From: Flavobacterium sp. MDT1-60
Lineage (GTDB): Bacteria; Bacteroidota; Bacteroidia; Flavobacteriales; Flavobacteriaceae
Reading direction: 5' to 3'
Assembly (NCBI RefSeq): GCF_014844035.1
Contig: NZ_CP062159.1
Coordinates: forward strand, 1,798,001-1,862,000
DNA length: 64,000 bases
Part shown: piece by piece, positions 7,733-15,693 of the stretch
Numbering within the stretch: position 1 is the stretch's first letter
Layout of the letters: every line of letters starts with the position of its first letter
Notes under the pieces: model-generated
The model's input: the letters and a program-made list of their open reading frames with translations, nothing else
The model's database searches: none
What the model was told of the DNA's origin: nothing
Program-made: the position numbers and the translations under genes

Positions 7733-9970
7733 CTAAGTTCTCTTCATCAACTCACTCATTCTTTTTTTGTCTCCGACTACCCAGATAATATCATTTTTTC
7801 CTAACACGATATTCGATTCCGGGTTTAAGATTCGATTTCCGTTTCTTTCAATTCCAACAACCATTCCACCCGTTTTTCCTCTAAACTGACCGATGCTTTT
7901 ATCAATAAACTCCTCTTGAGAAACTTCAAGCTGACGCAATACAATTTGAGATTCTTCAACTGATGCCGGCGCTTCAAGTTCGTTGTGATTTAAATATTTT
8001 GCAAACTCAGTTACTTGTGCATCCGTACCAATTACACATACTTCATCACCAGGGAATAAACGTTCATTTTTAGTTGGGATAGAAATCATAACATCACCTC
8101 GTTTTATATACGCGATATTAATTCCCATTTGCTCACGAATACGCAGTTCTTCCAATGTTTTTCCAGCCAGATTAGATTCTTTTCCAATATCAAAAAACGA
8201 CATGTGACCGTCCCAGGGCATTAAGTTGGCGTAACGTCTGTCTATTTTTTTGTTTTCACGATCGTTTAGGTTCTTTAAAAAATGACTTTCAATTCTATGA
8301 TATTGTTCATTTAGTTTTTTAGGGAATATTTGGTAAACCGCAATCGCGATTATCAGGGCAACAAAAGCAACCAATGGTGAAAAGAAAATATTCAGTAAGA
8401 AACCAATAAAAAACAATCCTAAACTCATCCTGATCAAAATCATCATCAACAGTGCTCCACGGTATTTACGCTCTTCCCAAAGTAATTCTACTTCTTCATC
8501 GGCTATGCGTCGGAGTGAAAGAGCCCACAGAAAAGGAGCAATAATAACCAATGTTATCAGTGCTGCTAATGTATTTCCAAATCTGGTGTCAGCCACTAAA
8601 GGTGCTACAAATTTTGATGATAATAAAATGACAGCAGCAATTATAATTGTATGTAAAACGATTTGTATAATATAAGCATTTAGAACTTTCTGCCAGATAC
8701 TAACCGATTTTATGGCTTGTGCATTGACGCTATAACGGTTAATATTTTTTACCCATTTTCGAGGTAATTTGTGCTCCAGAAAATTTGAAAAAGGAACGGC
8801 ATATTTTACCATAAAAGGCGTGGTAAATGTTGTTATAGCAGAAACTGCTACCACAACCGGATATAAAAATGAACTCGTAACATTTAAAGTCATTCCTAAC
8901 GTGGCAATGATAAACGAGAATTCCCCAATTTGAGACAAACTCATTCCGGTTTGTACGGATTGCTTCAGAGGCTGTCCGGCAAGTAAAGCTCCAATTGTAG
9001 AACTTACAGATTGACCAACAATAGTAACAAGTGTTAAAATAGCAACGGGAAGCGCATGTGTATATAACATTTTAGGATCTATTAACATTCCAACCGATAC
9101 GAAGAAAATCGCCCCAAATAAATCTTTTACAGGTTTTATTAAATGCTCAATATGTTCTGCTTGTGTGGTTTCAGCAATAATAGATCCCATGATGAAAGCG
9201 CCTAAAGCCGGCGAAAAGCCAACATTCGAAGCAAAACTAACCATCATTAAACATAAGGCTAACGAAATAATCAGCAACATCTCATCCGTTAACAAGTGCT
9301 TTGTTTTTTTTAGCAATGTCGGGATAAAAAAGATTCCGCCTAAAAACCAAACGGTTAAAAAGAAAACCAGTTTTAATACAGACATCATCAGTTCGCTTCC
9401 GGAAAATTGCTGACTTACTGCAATAGTAGAAAGTAAAACCATCATTAAAATGGCCACAATATCCTGAACAATAAGCGATCCGATAACAATTCCGGCAAAC
9501 TTTTGTGCCTTAACACCCAATTCATCAAAGGTTTTTAGAATAATTGTTGTTGATGAAATAGATAAAATAACGCCAAGAAAAATACTATCCATAGAGGCCC
9601 ATCCCATCCATTGTCCGACGAGATAACCAATAATGACCATGGTAATAATTTGGGTAATAGCGGTAATAGAAGCCGTACCGCCGACCTTCATTAATTTTTT
9701 AAAGCTAAATTCGAGTCCCAAACTAAACAACAAAATGATCACACCAATCTCGGCCCAAACTTCCACACTTTTCATTTCAGTAATTGATGGGAAAAAATCA
9801 AAATGATTTCCTGCTAAAAAACCAGCAATCAAATACCCTAAAACCAAAGGCTGCTTCATTTTTTTAAAAATTAAAACAGCAATTCCGGCAGTGATAAGGA
9901 TTAATCCCAAATCACTAATTAATGGTTTCAAATGGTGTGTAGTTTCAGCAGCAGCGTATAAGGCAATCAT
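7733..9970 (-). CDS. monovalent cation:proton antiporter-2 family protein with two C-terminal RCK_C (TrkA_C) domains
   Basis: A 745-residue protein. Residues from about 20 to 400 form a Kef-type Na+/H+ exchanger membrane domain (FSLGLEFSFKKLMKVGG, then LGAFIMGSIIAETTQ). A second membrane stretch follows at roughly 430-560. The C-terminal cytoplasmic part contains two RCK_C-like modules (LFPGDEVCVIGTDAQVTEFAKYL and LGKNDIIWVVGDKKRMSELM). No NAD-binding RCK_N motif is visible between membrane and RCK_C parts, unlike classical KefB/KefC. The likely role is K+ or Na+ efflux coupled to H+ uptake. The ion is not determinable. Confidence 0.87.
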   Translation of the reverse strand: MIALYAAAETTHHLKPLISDLGLILITAGIAVLIFKKMKQPLVLGYLIAGFLAGNHFDFFPSITEMKSVEVWAEIGVIILLFSLGLEFSFKKLMKVGGTASITAITQIITMVIIGYLVGQWMGWASMDSIFLGVILSISSTTIILKTFDELGVKAQKFAGIVIGSLIVQDIVAILMMVLLSTIAVSQQFSGSELMMSVLKLVFFLTVWFLGGIFFIPTLLKKTKHLLTDEMLLIISLALCLMMVSFASNVGFSPALGAFIMGSIIAETTQAEHIEHLIKPVKDLFGAIFFVSVGMLIDPKMLYTHALPVAILTLVTIVGQSVSSTIGALLAGQPLKQSVQTGMSLSQIGEFSFIIATLGMTLNVTSSFLYPVVVAVSAITTFTTPFMVKYAVPFSNFLEHKLPRKWVKNINRYSVNAQAIKSVSIWQKVLNAYIIQIVLHTIIIAAVILLSSKFVAPLVADTRFGNTLAALITLVIIAPFLWALSLRRIADEEVELLWEERKYRGALLMMILIRMSLGLFFIGFLLNIFFSPLVAFVALIIAIAVYQIFPKKLNEQYHRIESHFLKNLNDRENKKIDRRYANLMPWDGHMSFFDIGKESNLAGKTLEELRIREQMGINIAYIKRGDVMISIPTKNERLFPGDEVCVIGTDAQVTEFAKYLNHNELEAPASVEESQIVLRQLEVSQEEFIDKSIGQFRGKTGGMVVGIERNGNRILNPESNIVLGKNDIIWVVGDKKRMSELMKRT

Positions 9971-9988
9971 AAAGTGGTATTTTTTGTT

Positions 9989-10200
9989 CAGGAGCTAATC
10001 CAGCTTTCCATTTCAAGCTTTTATTCAAAAAACATATTTTAAAGTAGTTACAGGAGCTTCCGTTGGTCGCTCTGTACCTACAAAAAAATATAGTTTTTTT
10101 CACAAAAGGCTTTTCATTGCAAATGAAATTCACTGAACTCCTATGAAAATAAAAGTTAAGTGAAGTAATCTGGGCTAGTTCCCAATCGGATTTATAGGGA
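9989..10200. repeat. possible degraded copy of a Flavobacterium intergenic repeat
   Basis: The spacer contains GGAGCTAATCCAGC, later CAGGAGCTTCCG, then ACTGAACTCCTATG and GGGCTAGTTCCC. From memory, elements starting AGGAGCTA and ending GGGCTAGTTC are dispersed in Flavobacterium genomes. No ORF or RNA gene is seen here. Confidence 0.3.
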
Positions 10201-10202
10201 AT

Positions 10203-10234
10203 AAAAAAAGCTATCGTTAAAGATAGCTTTTTTT
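10203..10234 (-). terminator. intrinsic terminator of purB
   Basis: AAAAAAGCTATC and GATAGCTTTTTT are complementary arms with a short loop, 23 bp past the purB stop. Read on the minus strand, the stem ends in a T run. Confidence 0.8.
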
Positions 10235-10256
10235 GGTAAAATATTTTAGGGTTTCT

Positions 10257-11603
10257 TTAAATTCCTGTGAAATTTGCAGGTGTTATCTGCATCAATTCTG
10301 CTTTAATTGCATCAGAAACTTCTAAAGTCGCAATAAAATTATGAATTGCTTTTTTGTCAATCGCTTCATTTGTTCTTGTCAAACCTTTCAAAGCTTCGTA
10401 TGGGTTTGGATACGCTTCACGACGTAAGATCGTCTGAATTGCCTCAGCAACAACTGCCCAGTTTTTCTCTAAATCTTCAGCAAATTTTGCCTCGTTTAAT
10501 AACAATTTGTTTAAACCTTTCAATGACGCTTCAAAAGCTATAATAGTGTGCCCTATCGGAACACCAATATTACGTAAAACGGTACTGTCAGTCAAATCAC
10601 GCTGTAATCTTGAAACTGGTAATTTAGCTGCTAAATGCTCAAAAATAGCATTTGCAATTCCTAAGTTTCCTTCAGAATTTTCAAAATCAATTGGGTTCAC
10701 TTTATGTGGCATTGCAGAAGATCCAATTTCGCCTGCTTTGATTTTTTGTTTAAAGTAATCCATTGAAACATACGTCCAGATATCACGATCTAAATCGATA
10801 ATGATAGTGTTGATTCTTTTTAAAGCATCAAAAAATGCTGCAAAATGATCGTAATGTTCAATTTGAGTGGTTGGAAAAGAGTGGTGTAAACCAAGATCTG
10901 TTTCTACAAATTTATTTCCGAATTGTTTCCAGTCAATCTGTGGATAAGCAACATGGTGTGCATTATAGTTTCCTGTTGCACCACCAAATTTAGCGGCAAA
11001 CGGAATGTTGAATAACAAACGCATTTGCTCTTCTAAACGCTCTACAAAAACAAGTATTTCTTTACCCAAACGAGTAGGAGAAGCCGGCTGTCCGTGCGTA
11101 CGCGCCAACATCGGAATATCCTTCCATTCCACGCTTAATTCTTTTAATTTAGAAATTAAAGTAATTAAAGATGGCATATAAACCTGCTCAAAAGCTTCTT
11201 TTGTAGAAAGCGGAATTGCAGTGTTGTTAATGTCCTGAGATGTTAATCCGAAGTGAATGAACTCTTTGTATTGAGACAAACCTAATTTTTCAAAAGCATC
11301 TTTGATAAAGTATTCTACCGCTTTTACGTCGTGGTTGGTAACTTTTTCCGTTTCTTTAATCCAAAGCGCGTCTTCAGTTGAGAATTTTTTATAAATGTCA
11401 CGTAAACTGTCAAATAAATTTGGGTTTACACCTGAAAGTTGTGGCAATGGCACTTCGCATAAAGCAATAAAGTACTCGATTTCAACCAATACTCGATATT
11501 TGATTAAAGCTTCTTCAGAGAAAAAAGGCGCTAATGAAAGGGTTTTGCTTCTATATCTTCCGTCAATTGGTGATATAGCATTCAATTCGTTTAAAGTAGT
11601 CAT
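10257..11603 (-). CDS. purB: adenylosuccinate lyase
   Basis: A 448-residue member of the fumarase/aspartase superfamily, starting TTLNELNAISPIDGRYRSKT as PurB does. The superfamily signature GSSAMPHKVNPIDFEN is present with its catalytic Ser in the flexible loop, and ARTHGQPASPTRLG carries a conserved active-site His. It catalyses two fumarate-releasing steps: SAICAR to AICAR in IMP synthesis and adenylosuccinate to AMP. It is monocistronic here, with its own terminator and a -7 box. Confidence 0.96.
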   Translation of the reverse strand: MTTLNELNAISPIDGRYRSKTLSLAPFFSEEALIKYRVLVEIEYFIALCEVPLPQLSGVNPNLFDSLRDIYKKFSTEDALWIKETEKVTNHDVKAVEYFIKDAFEKLGLSQYKEFIHFGLTSQDINNTAIPLSTKEAFEQVYMPSLITLISKLKELSVEWKDIPMLARTHGQPASPTRLGKEILVFVERLEEQMRLLFNIPFAAKFGGATGNYNAHHVAYPQIDWKQFGNKFVETDLGLHHSFPTTQIEHYDHFAAFFDALKRINTIIIDLDRDIWTYVSMDYFKQKIKAGEIGSSAMPHKVNPIDFENSEGNLGIANAIFEHLAAKLPVSRLQRDLTDSTVLRNIGVPIGHTIIAFEASLKGLNKLLLNEAKFAEDLEKNWAVVAEAIQTILRREAYPNPYEALKGLTRTNEAIDKKAIHNFIATLEVSDAIKAELMQITPANFTGI

Positions 11604-11628
11604 TGTTATGTTGTTTGTTCGAAAGGTG

Positions 11629-11636
11629 CAAATATA
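11629..11636 (-). promoter_or_regulatory. -7 promoter box of purB
   Basis: CAAATATA on the plus strand gives TATATTTG on the coding strand, 26 bp before the purB ATG and matching TAnnTTTG. A possible -33 TTG lies 24 bp further out, which is slightly long. Confidence 0.5.
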
Positions 11637-11675
11637 AACAGAATTTGCGGATTAAACAGACAAAAGATCAAACAC

Positions 11676-11794
11676 AAATTTCACTAATTGTCACGAAAAA
11701 ATGCTGTTGTGGCACTGTAAACAACATTAAGACAATGAAAGTATTCAATTTTGTGAATAATAAAATTAGTGTAATCCGTGAAATTAGTGTTCAC
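11676..11794. repeat. imperfect inverted repeat upstream of purB, downstream of sirtuin gene
   Basis: CACAAATTTCACTAATTGTC pairs imperfectly with GAAATTAGTGTTCACC, and AAAATTAGTGTAATCCGTG lies beside it. The same words build the repeat at 4563-4639. It probably ends the minus-strand sirtuin transcript. Confidence 0.45.
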
Positions 11795-12476
11795 CTTTTA
11801 ATCGTTCTCTTAATTCGGCAACTCCTTCCGAAGCAACCTTTGCAATAACTTCAACTTTATTTTGAATATTCGGAATCGCAATTGGCTTTGGATCAATATA
11901 GAAAACCGGTGTAATACTATAAGTATAGGATATCAGTCCAGCCGCAGGATAAACTTGCAATGACGTTCCGATGACAGCAAAATAATCTGCTGTTTCTGTA
12001 ATTTCGATTGCTTCTTCAAGCGCTGGAACATCTTCGCCAAACCAAACAATATGGGGTCGCAACTGATGTCCGTTTTGGTCTAAATCTCCAGTATATAAAT
12101 CTTCGGTCCAATCGAGAATATGATTTCTGTTTTGAACACTTCGTACTTTTAATAATTCGCCATGTAAATGCAAAACCTTTGTGCTGCCGGCACGTTCGTG
12201 CAAATCATCAACATTTTGAGTAATAATATGAACGTCAAAATCCTGTTCTAATTCGACTAAAATTTTGTGACCTAAATTCGGTTCTACTTCTTTAAGCTGT
12301 TGACGTCTTTTATTATAAAAATCCAAAACTAATTCCTGATTTTTGCGCCAACCCTCAGGAGTTGCTACTTCCATTACATCATGTCCTTCCCACAAACCAT
12401 CGCTGTCACGAAAGGTTTTAATGCCACTTTCTGCGCTGATTCCCGCTCCGGTTAAAACAACTAATTTCTTTTTCAT
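11784..12476 (-). CDS. cobB: NAD+-dependent protein deacylase of the Sir2 family, without zinc-site cysteines
   Basis: A 230-residue sirtuin. The NAD motif LTGAGISAESGIKTFRD (from residue 8), TQNVDDLHERAG (86-97) and HLHGE with catalytic His105 are intact. Tyr54 and Arg57 (FYNKR) form the Y-x-x-R pair that in CobB and SIRT5 recognises succinyl or malonyl lysine. The four zinc-binding Cys expected between HGE and RPHIVWFGE are missing, and the protein contains no Cys at all. It should remove acyl groups from lysines with NAD+ consumption. It is divergent from the APS-kinase cassette. Confidence 0.9.
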   Translation of the reverse strand: MKKKLVVLTGAGISAESGIKTFRDSDGLWEGHDVMEVATPEGWRKNQELVLDFYNKRRQQLKEVEPNLGHKILVELEQDFDVHIITQNVDDLHERAGSTKVLHLHGELLKVRSVQNRNHILDWTEDLYTGDLDQNGHQLRPHIVWFGEDVPALEEAIEITETADYFAVIGTSLQVYPAAGLISYTYSITPVFYIDPKPIAIPNIQNKVEVIAKVASEGVAELRERLKGEH

Positions 12477-12652
12477 CTTATTTAATTAAAAGATAAAAAT
12501 AGTAATTTACATATCCAATTCTTCGAAAAAACGGAGTTTATAACACAATTTCTTTTAGTATTTGGGATGCTGATAAAAGCGTATTTCTACTTATTGTGCC
12601 AGTCTTATAAATTATTTAGCTTTAATGGGAATAAAAATAAAGCCAATTTTCG

Positions 12653-13177
12653 ATGATTTTAATTCAATTTACAGGATTATCAGGTTCGGGTAAAACGACA
12701 TTAGCAGAAAATGTTCGGCATTTGTTAATTGAAAAAGGTTATAAAGTTGAAATAATTGATGGTGATGTTTACAGAAAGACCATTTGTAAAGATTTAGGTT
12801 TTTCTAAAGAGGACAGATGCGAAAATGTCAGACGCCTTTTTAATTTAGGACAAAATTTTATTAGTAAGGATACAATTGTCTTGATGTCAGTAATAAATCC
12901 TTATGAAAACCTGAGAAATGAATTGCGGTCCTATGAATTTGTCAGAACGGTTTTTCTGGATTGTTCCATAAATAATTTGATAAAAAGAGATCCAAAAGGA
13001 TTGTATAAAAAAGCATTATTACCAGATCACGATAGCAACAAAATAAATAATTTCACAGGAATAAGTGATGTGTTTGAGACTCCCTCACGAGCAGATTTGG
13101 TGCTAAAAACAGATTTTGAAACAGTGCCTTCTTCAACTGATAAATTATACAAATTTATTATTACCAATTTATCTTAA
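12653..13177 (+). CDS. adenylyl-sulfate kinase (CysC)-family P-loop kinase
   Basis: A 174-residue protein with close APS-kinase landmarks: P-loop GLSGSGKT (residues 8-15), DGD at 36-38, DLGFSKEDRCENVRR (47-61), RDPKGLYKKA (112-121) and FTGISD (134-139) followed by FETPSRADL. APS kinase phosphorylates adenosine 5'-phosphosulfate to PAPS. No ATP sulfurylase is near. The sulfotransferase two genes on would need PAPS, so local donor supply is a sensible reading. A kinase acting on another small molecule remains possible. It is first of three genes spaced by 14 and 9 bp. Confidence 0.85.
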   Translation: MILIQFTGLSGSGKTTLAENVRHLLIEKGYKVEIIDGDVYRKTICKDLGFSKEDRCENVRRLFNLGQNFISKDTIVLMSVINPYENLRNELRSYEFVRTVFLDCSINNLIKRDPKGLYKKALLPDHDSNKINNFTGISDVFETPSRADLVLKTDFETVPSSTDKLYKFIITNLS

Positions 13178-13191
13178 CTTATAAAAAGTAT

Positions 13192-13875
13192 ATGAATCCT
13201 TCTTTCAGCAAACTTCCGATTTCCTTTTCAATAGATAAATTACAAAAAGAACTTGCTAAATGCGAAACGGATTTATGGACTCCTCATTTTAATACCAATC
13301 GATATGAGGGCAATTGGACAAGCGTTTCTTTAAGATCGCAATCCGGTTTGGTAAATGACATTACCTCTTTTGCAAATAAAGCCTATATAAATACAGATTT
13401 GCTTGATCGTTGTCCATATTTTAAGAAAATAATGGATTGGTTTCAATGTGAAAAAGAAGCAGTGCGATTACTTAGATTAGGTCCACAAAGTGAAATAAAA
13501 GAACATGTTGACAATGATACTTCTTATGAAGATGGATTTTTTAGAATTCATATTCCCATTATAACAAATGCAGAAGTTTTCTTTTATGTGGATAAAAAAC
13601 AGGTTCCAATGCAAATGGGGGAGTGTTGGTACGCCAATTTTCAGCTTCCGCATAGCATAGAAAACAAAAGCGCTGAACCGCGTATTCATCTTACACTTGA
13701 TTGTATTAGAAATGGCTGGTCTGATACATTATTTACAGAAATGGGTTTTGACATACAATACTCTAATGAAAAAGCACAATATTCAGATGAAGTAAAACAA
13801 CAAATTATTGCTGAACTTTCTCGAAATCCATCAGAAGTTAACGCTAAAATTATTGCTGATTTATTAGCAGAATAA
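13192..13875 (+). CDS. aspartyl/asparaginyl beta-hydroxylase-family 2-oxoglutarate dioxygenase
   Basis: A 227-residue soluble protein with the AspH fold. His105 and Asp107 (EHVDND) with His154 (LPHSIENKS) form the likely Fe(II) facial triad. Arg164 (EPRIHLTLD) is placed to bind 2-oxoglutarate, and RIHIPI at 118-123 is another family landmark. The last 40 residues add a tail (SDEVKQQIIAELSRN) of unknown role. The family hydroxylates Asp/Asn side chains or small substrates. It sits between the APS-kinase and sulfotransferase genes, so the hydroxyl it installs could be the site sulfated next. Confidence 0.85.
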   Translation: MNPSFSKLPISFSIDKLQKELAKCETDLWTPHFNTNRYEGNWTSVSLRSQSGLVNDITSFANKAYINTDLLDRCPYFKKIMDWFQCEKEAVRLLRLGPQSEIKEHVDNDTSYEDGFFRIHIPIITNAEVFFYVDKKQVPMQMGECWYANFQLPHSIENKSAEPRIHLTLDCIRNGWSDTLFTEMGFDIQYSNEKAQYSDEVKQQIIAELSRNPSEVNAKIIADLLAE

Positions 13876-13884
13876 ATAGAAAAA

Positions 13885-14853
13885 ATGGAAAATAGAAATC
13901 ACCCTCTTTCAAACTGGATTCCGTATAAGTTAATCGAAAAAGATAACGAGGTTTATTTTGAATGGATTTATCTGGGAGATCTAAAATATGCTGACCCTTT
14001 TTTTGAAGAAACAATTTCAAAATGCTGGAAACATTCATATAACTCAAAGCCATTTAAGGTCATTACAACTGCAGAAAATCTTATTGATTGGTCTAATCAA
14101 TTAATTTCTGTTGAGCTCAAGTCACTAATATTTCATGTATCACGTTGCGGTTCTACCATGTTGAGTCAGTCTTTGGCAACTTCTTCGGATAATGTTATGA
14201 TTTCTGAGGCCCCCATTATAGATGAGATTCTGAGATGTAATCGTTTTGATTTAGGTAAAAAAGGTATTCTTTTAAAATCGGTACTTGCATTATTGGGACA
14301 AAAACGATTTCCGGAACAAAAGAATTTAATTATAAAGTTGGATGCCTGGCATATCTTTAATGCCAATTTTTTGAGATCAATTTTTCCTGAAATACCTTTT
14401 GCATTGCTTTACAGAAATCCGGATGAAGTTTTAAGATCACATCAAAAAAAGACAGGAATGCATATGATTCCTAATGTATTACCACCTGCTATTTTTGGAA
14501 TTAAAGCTAAAGAAATTAATGAAATTAATTTTCAACAATATGGAGCTTTGGTTTTAGAAAAATATTTCCAGGGCTTTCTCGATTTTTATCAAAAAGATCA
14601 GAATGTTATCAAGCTTAATTACAATGAAGGAATGCAAAGTGTTATAGAAAATTTCCTTTCTTTTATTGATGCCAATTATCCTGTGGGCGAACTTGATAAA
14701 ATGTATTCACGTTTAAAAAGGCATTCTAAAGATGAAAGTGCCATTTTTAAAGGCGATATTTATAAAGAAGAAAAATTACAAATAGATTTTACCAATGTTA
14801 ATAGGTTACATGAAAAATTGAACAATACTTTTGTTGAACATGTTGTACGTTGA
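13885..14853 (+). CDS. PAPS-dependent sulfotransferase-family protein
   Basis: A 322-residue protein. After an unfamiliar 75-residue N-terminal part comes the 5'-phosphosulfate loop FHVSRCGSTMLSQSL (residues 83-97). The 3'-phosphate binding segment YRNPDEVLRSH (176-186) has the expected Arg177 and Ser185. There is no signal peptide, so it should act in the cytoplasm. It would transfer sulfate from PAPS to a hydroxyl or amine. The acceptor is unknown. It begins 9 bp after the hydroxylase gene and closes the cassette. Confidence 0.82.
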   Translation: MENRNHPLSNWIPYKLIEKDNEVYFEWIYLGDLKYADPFFEETISKCWKHSYNSKPFKVITTAENLIDWSNQLISVELKSLIFHVSRCGSTMLSQSLATSSDNVMISEAPIIDEILRCNRFDLGKKGILLKSVLALLGQKRFPEQKNLIIKLDAWHIFNANFLRSIFPEIPFALLYRNPDEVLRSHQKKTGMHMIPNVLPPAIFGIKAKEINEINFQQYGALVLEKYFQGFLDFYQKDQNVIKLNYNEGMQSVIENFLSFIDANYPVGELDKMYSRLKRHSKDESAIFKGDIYKEEKLQIDFTNVNRLHEKLNNTFVEHVVR

Positions 14854-14892
14854 AAATACGAATGAATTTTTCTTTCTATTTTATTTATAATG

Positions 14893-14900
14893 TATTTTTG
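14893..14900 (+). promoter_or_regulatory. -7 promoter box of the TrmH-family gene
   Basis: TATTTTTG matches TAnnTTTG and ends 17 bp before the ATG at 14918. It separates this gene from the preceding cassette. No -33 TTG at 17-23 bp is evident. Confidence 0.5.
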
Positions 14901-14917
14901 CGCCAAACTCAAATAAA

Positions 14918-15580
14918 ATGATTGATTTAGATTACCTGGCATTTCTTGAAAATATATTAACAGACAATCGCAAAGAAAGATTTTTGAATGTACTGGGAAA
15001 CCGCACAAAGCATTTTACAATTGTGGTCGAAGATGTTTTTCAGATGCACAATACAAGTGCCGTAATGCGCAGTTGCGAAGTTTTCGGAATTCAGGAATTG
15101 AATGTAATCGAACAACGTTACGGAAAAAAAATCGACAAAGAAATTGCAATGGGCGCTCAAAAATGGGTGGATATCAATCAGTTTGATTCCATTACAAAAT
15201 GCGTTTCTACTTTAAAAAATCAGGGCTATCAAATTATTGCTACAACACCGCACGAAAATGATTGTTTGTTGGAAGATTTTGATATTACAAAACCAAGTGC
15301 CTTATTCTTCGGAACAGAAAGAGACGGATTGTCGGAAGAAATTCTGGAAAAAGCCGATGGTTTTCTTAAAATCCCGATGGTTGGTTTTACAGAGAGTTTG
15401 AATATTTCGGTTTCAGCTGCAATCATCATTCAAAATTTAACCAACAGATTGCGAAATTCAGATATCAAATGGCAATTATCAGAAGAAGAAATTCTGGAGA
15501 AACGTTTGGCTTGGGCCAAGAATTCAATCAAGGATATTAAACGAATTGAGGCACGTTATTACGAGGAAAATCCCAGATAA
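14918..15580 (+). CDS. TrmH/SpoU-family RNA 2'-O-methyltransferase
   Basis: A 220-residue SPOUT methyltransferase. The three family motifs are clear: NTSAVMRSCEVFG, LFFGTERDGLSEE and IPMVGFTESLNISVSAAII. Its length and C-terminal extension are like TrmH, which methylates the 2'-OH of G18 in tRNA using S-adenosylmethionine. The rRNA-modifying RlmB branch usually has an extra N-terminal domain that is missing here, so TrmH is the better guess. It ends at a perfect inverted repeat. Confidence 0.88.
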   Translation: MIDLDYLAFLENILTDNRKERFLNVLGNRTKHFTIVVEDVFQMHNTSAVMRSCEVFGIQELNVIEQRYGKKIDKEIAMGAQKWVDINQFDSITKCVSTLKNQGYQIIATTPHENDCLLEDFDITKPSALFFGTERDGLSEEILEKADGFLKIPMVGFTESLNISVSAAIIIQNLTNRLRNSDIKWQLSEEEILEKRLAWAKNSIKDIKRIEARYYEENPR

Positions 15581-15596
15581 TATTGTTTATGAGTTT

Positions 15597-15675
15597 CCTG
15601 CAAGGTTTCCAAAACCTTGTAGGTATTTTTGAAAGCCTATAATTTAAACCTACAAGGTTTTGGAAACCTTGCAGG
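15597..15675. terminator. perfect 28-bp inverted repeat between convergent genes
   Basis: 15597-15624 and 15648-15675 are exact reverse complements with a 23-nt loop. Each arm contains its own near-palindrome (AAGGTTTCCAAAACCTT). It lies between the trmH-type and PepSY genes, which converge, so a two-way terminator is likely. Confidence 0.7.
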
Positions 15676-15693
15676 TTGTAAAAGTGATTTTTT

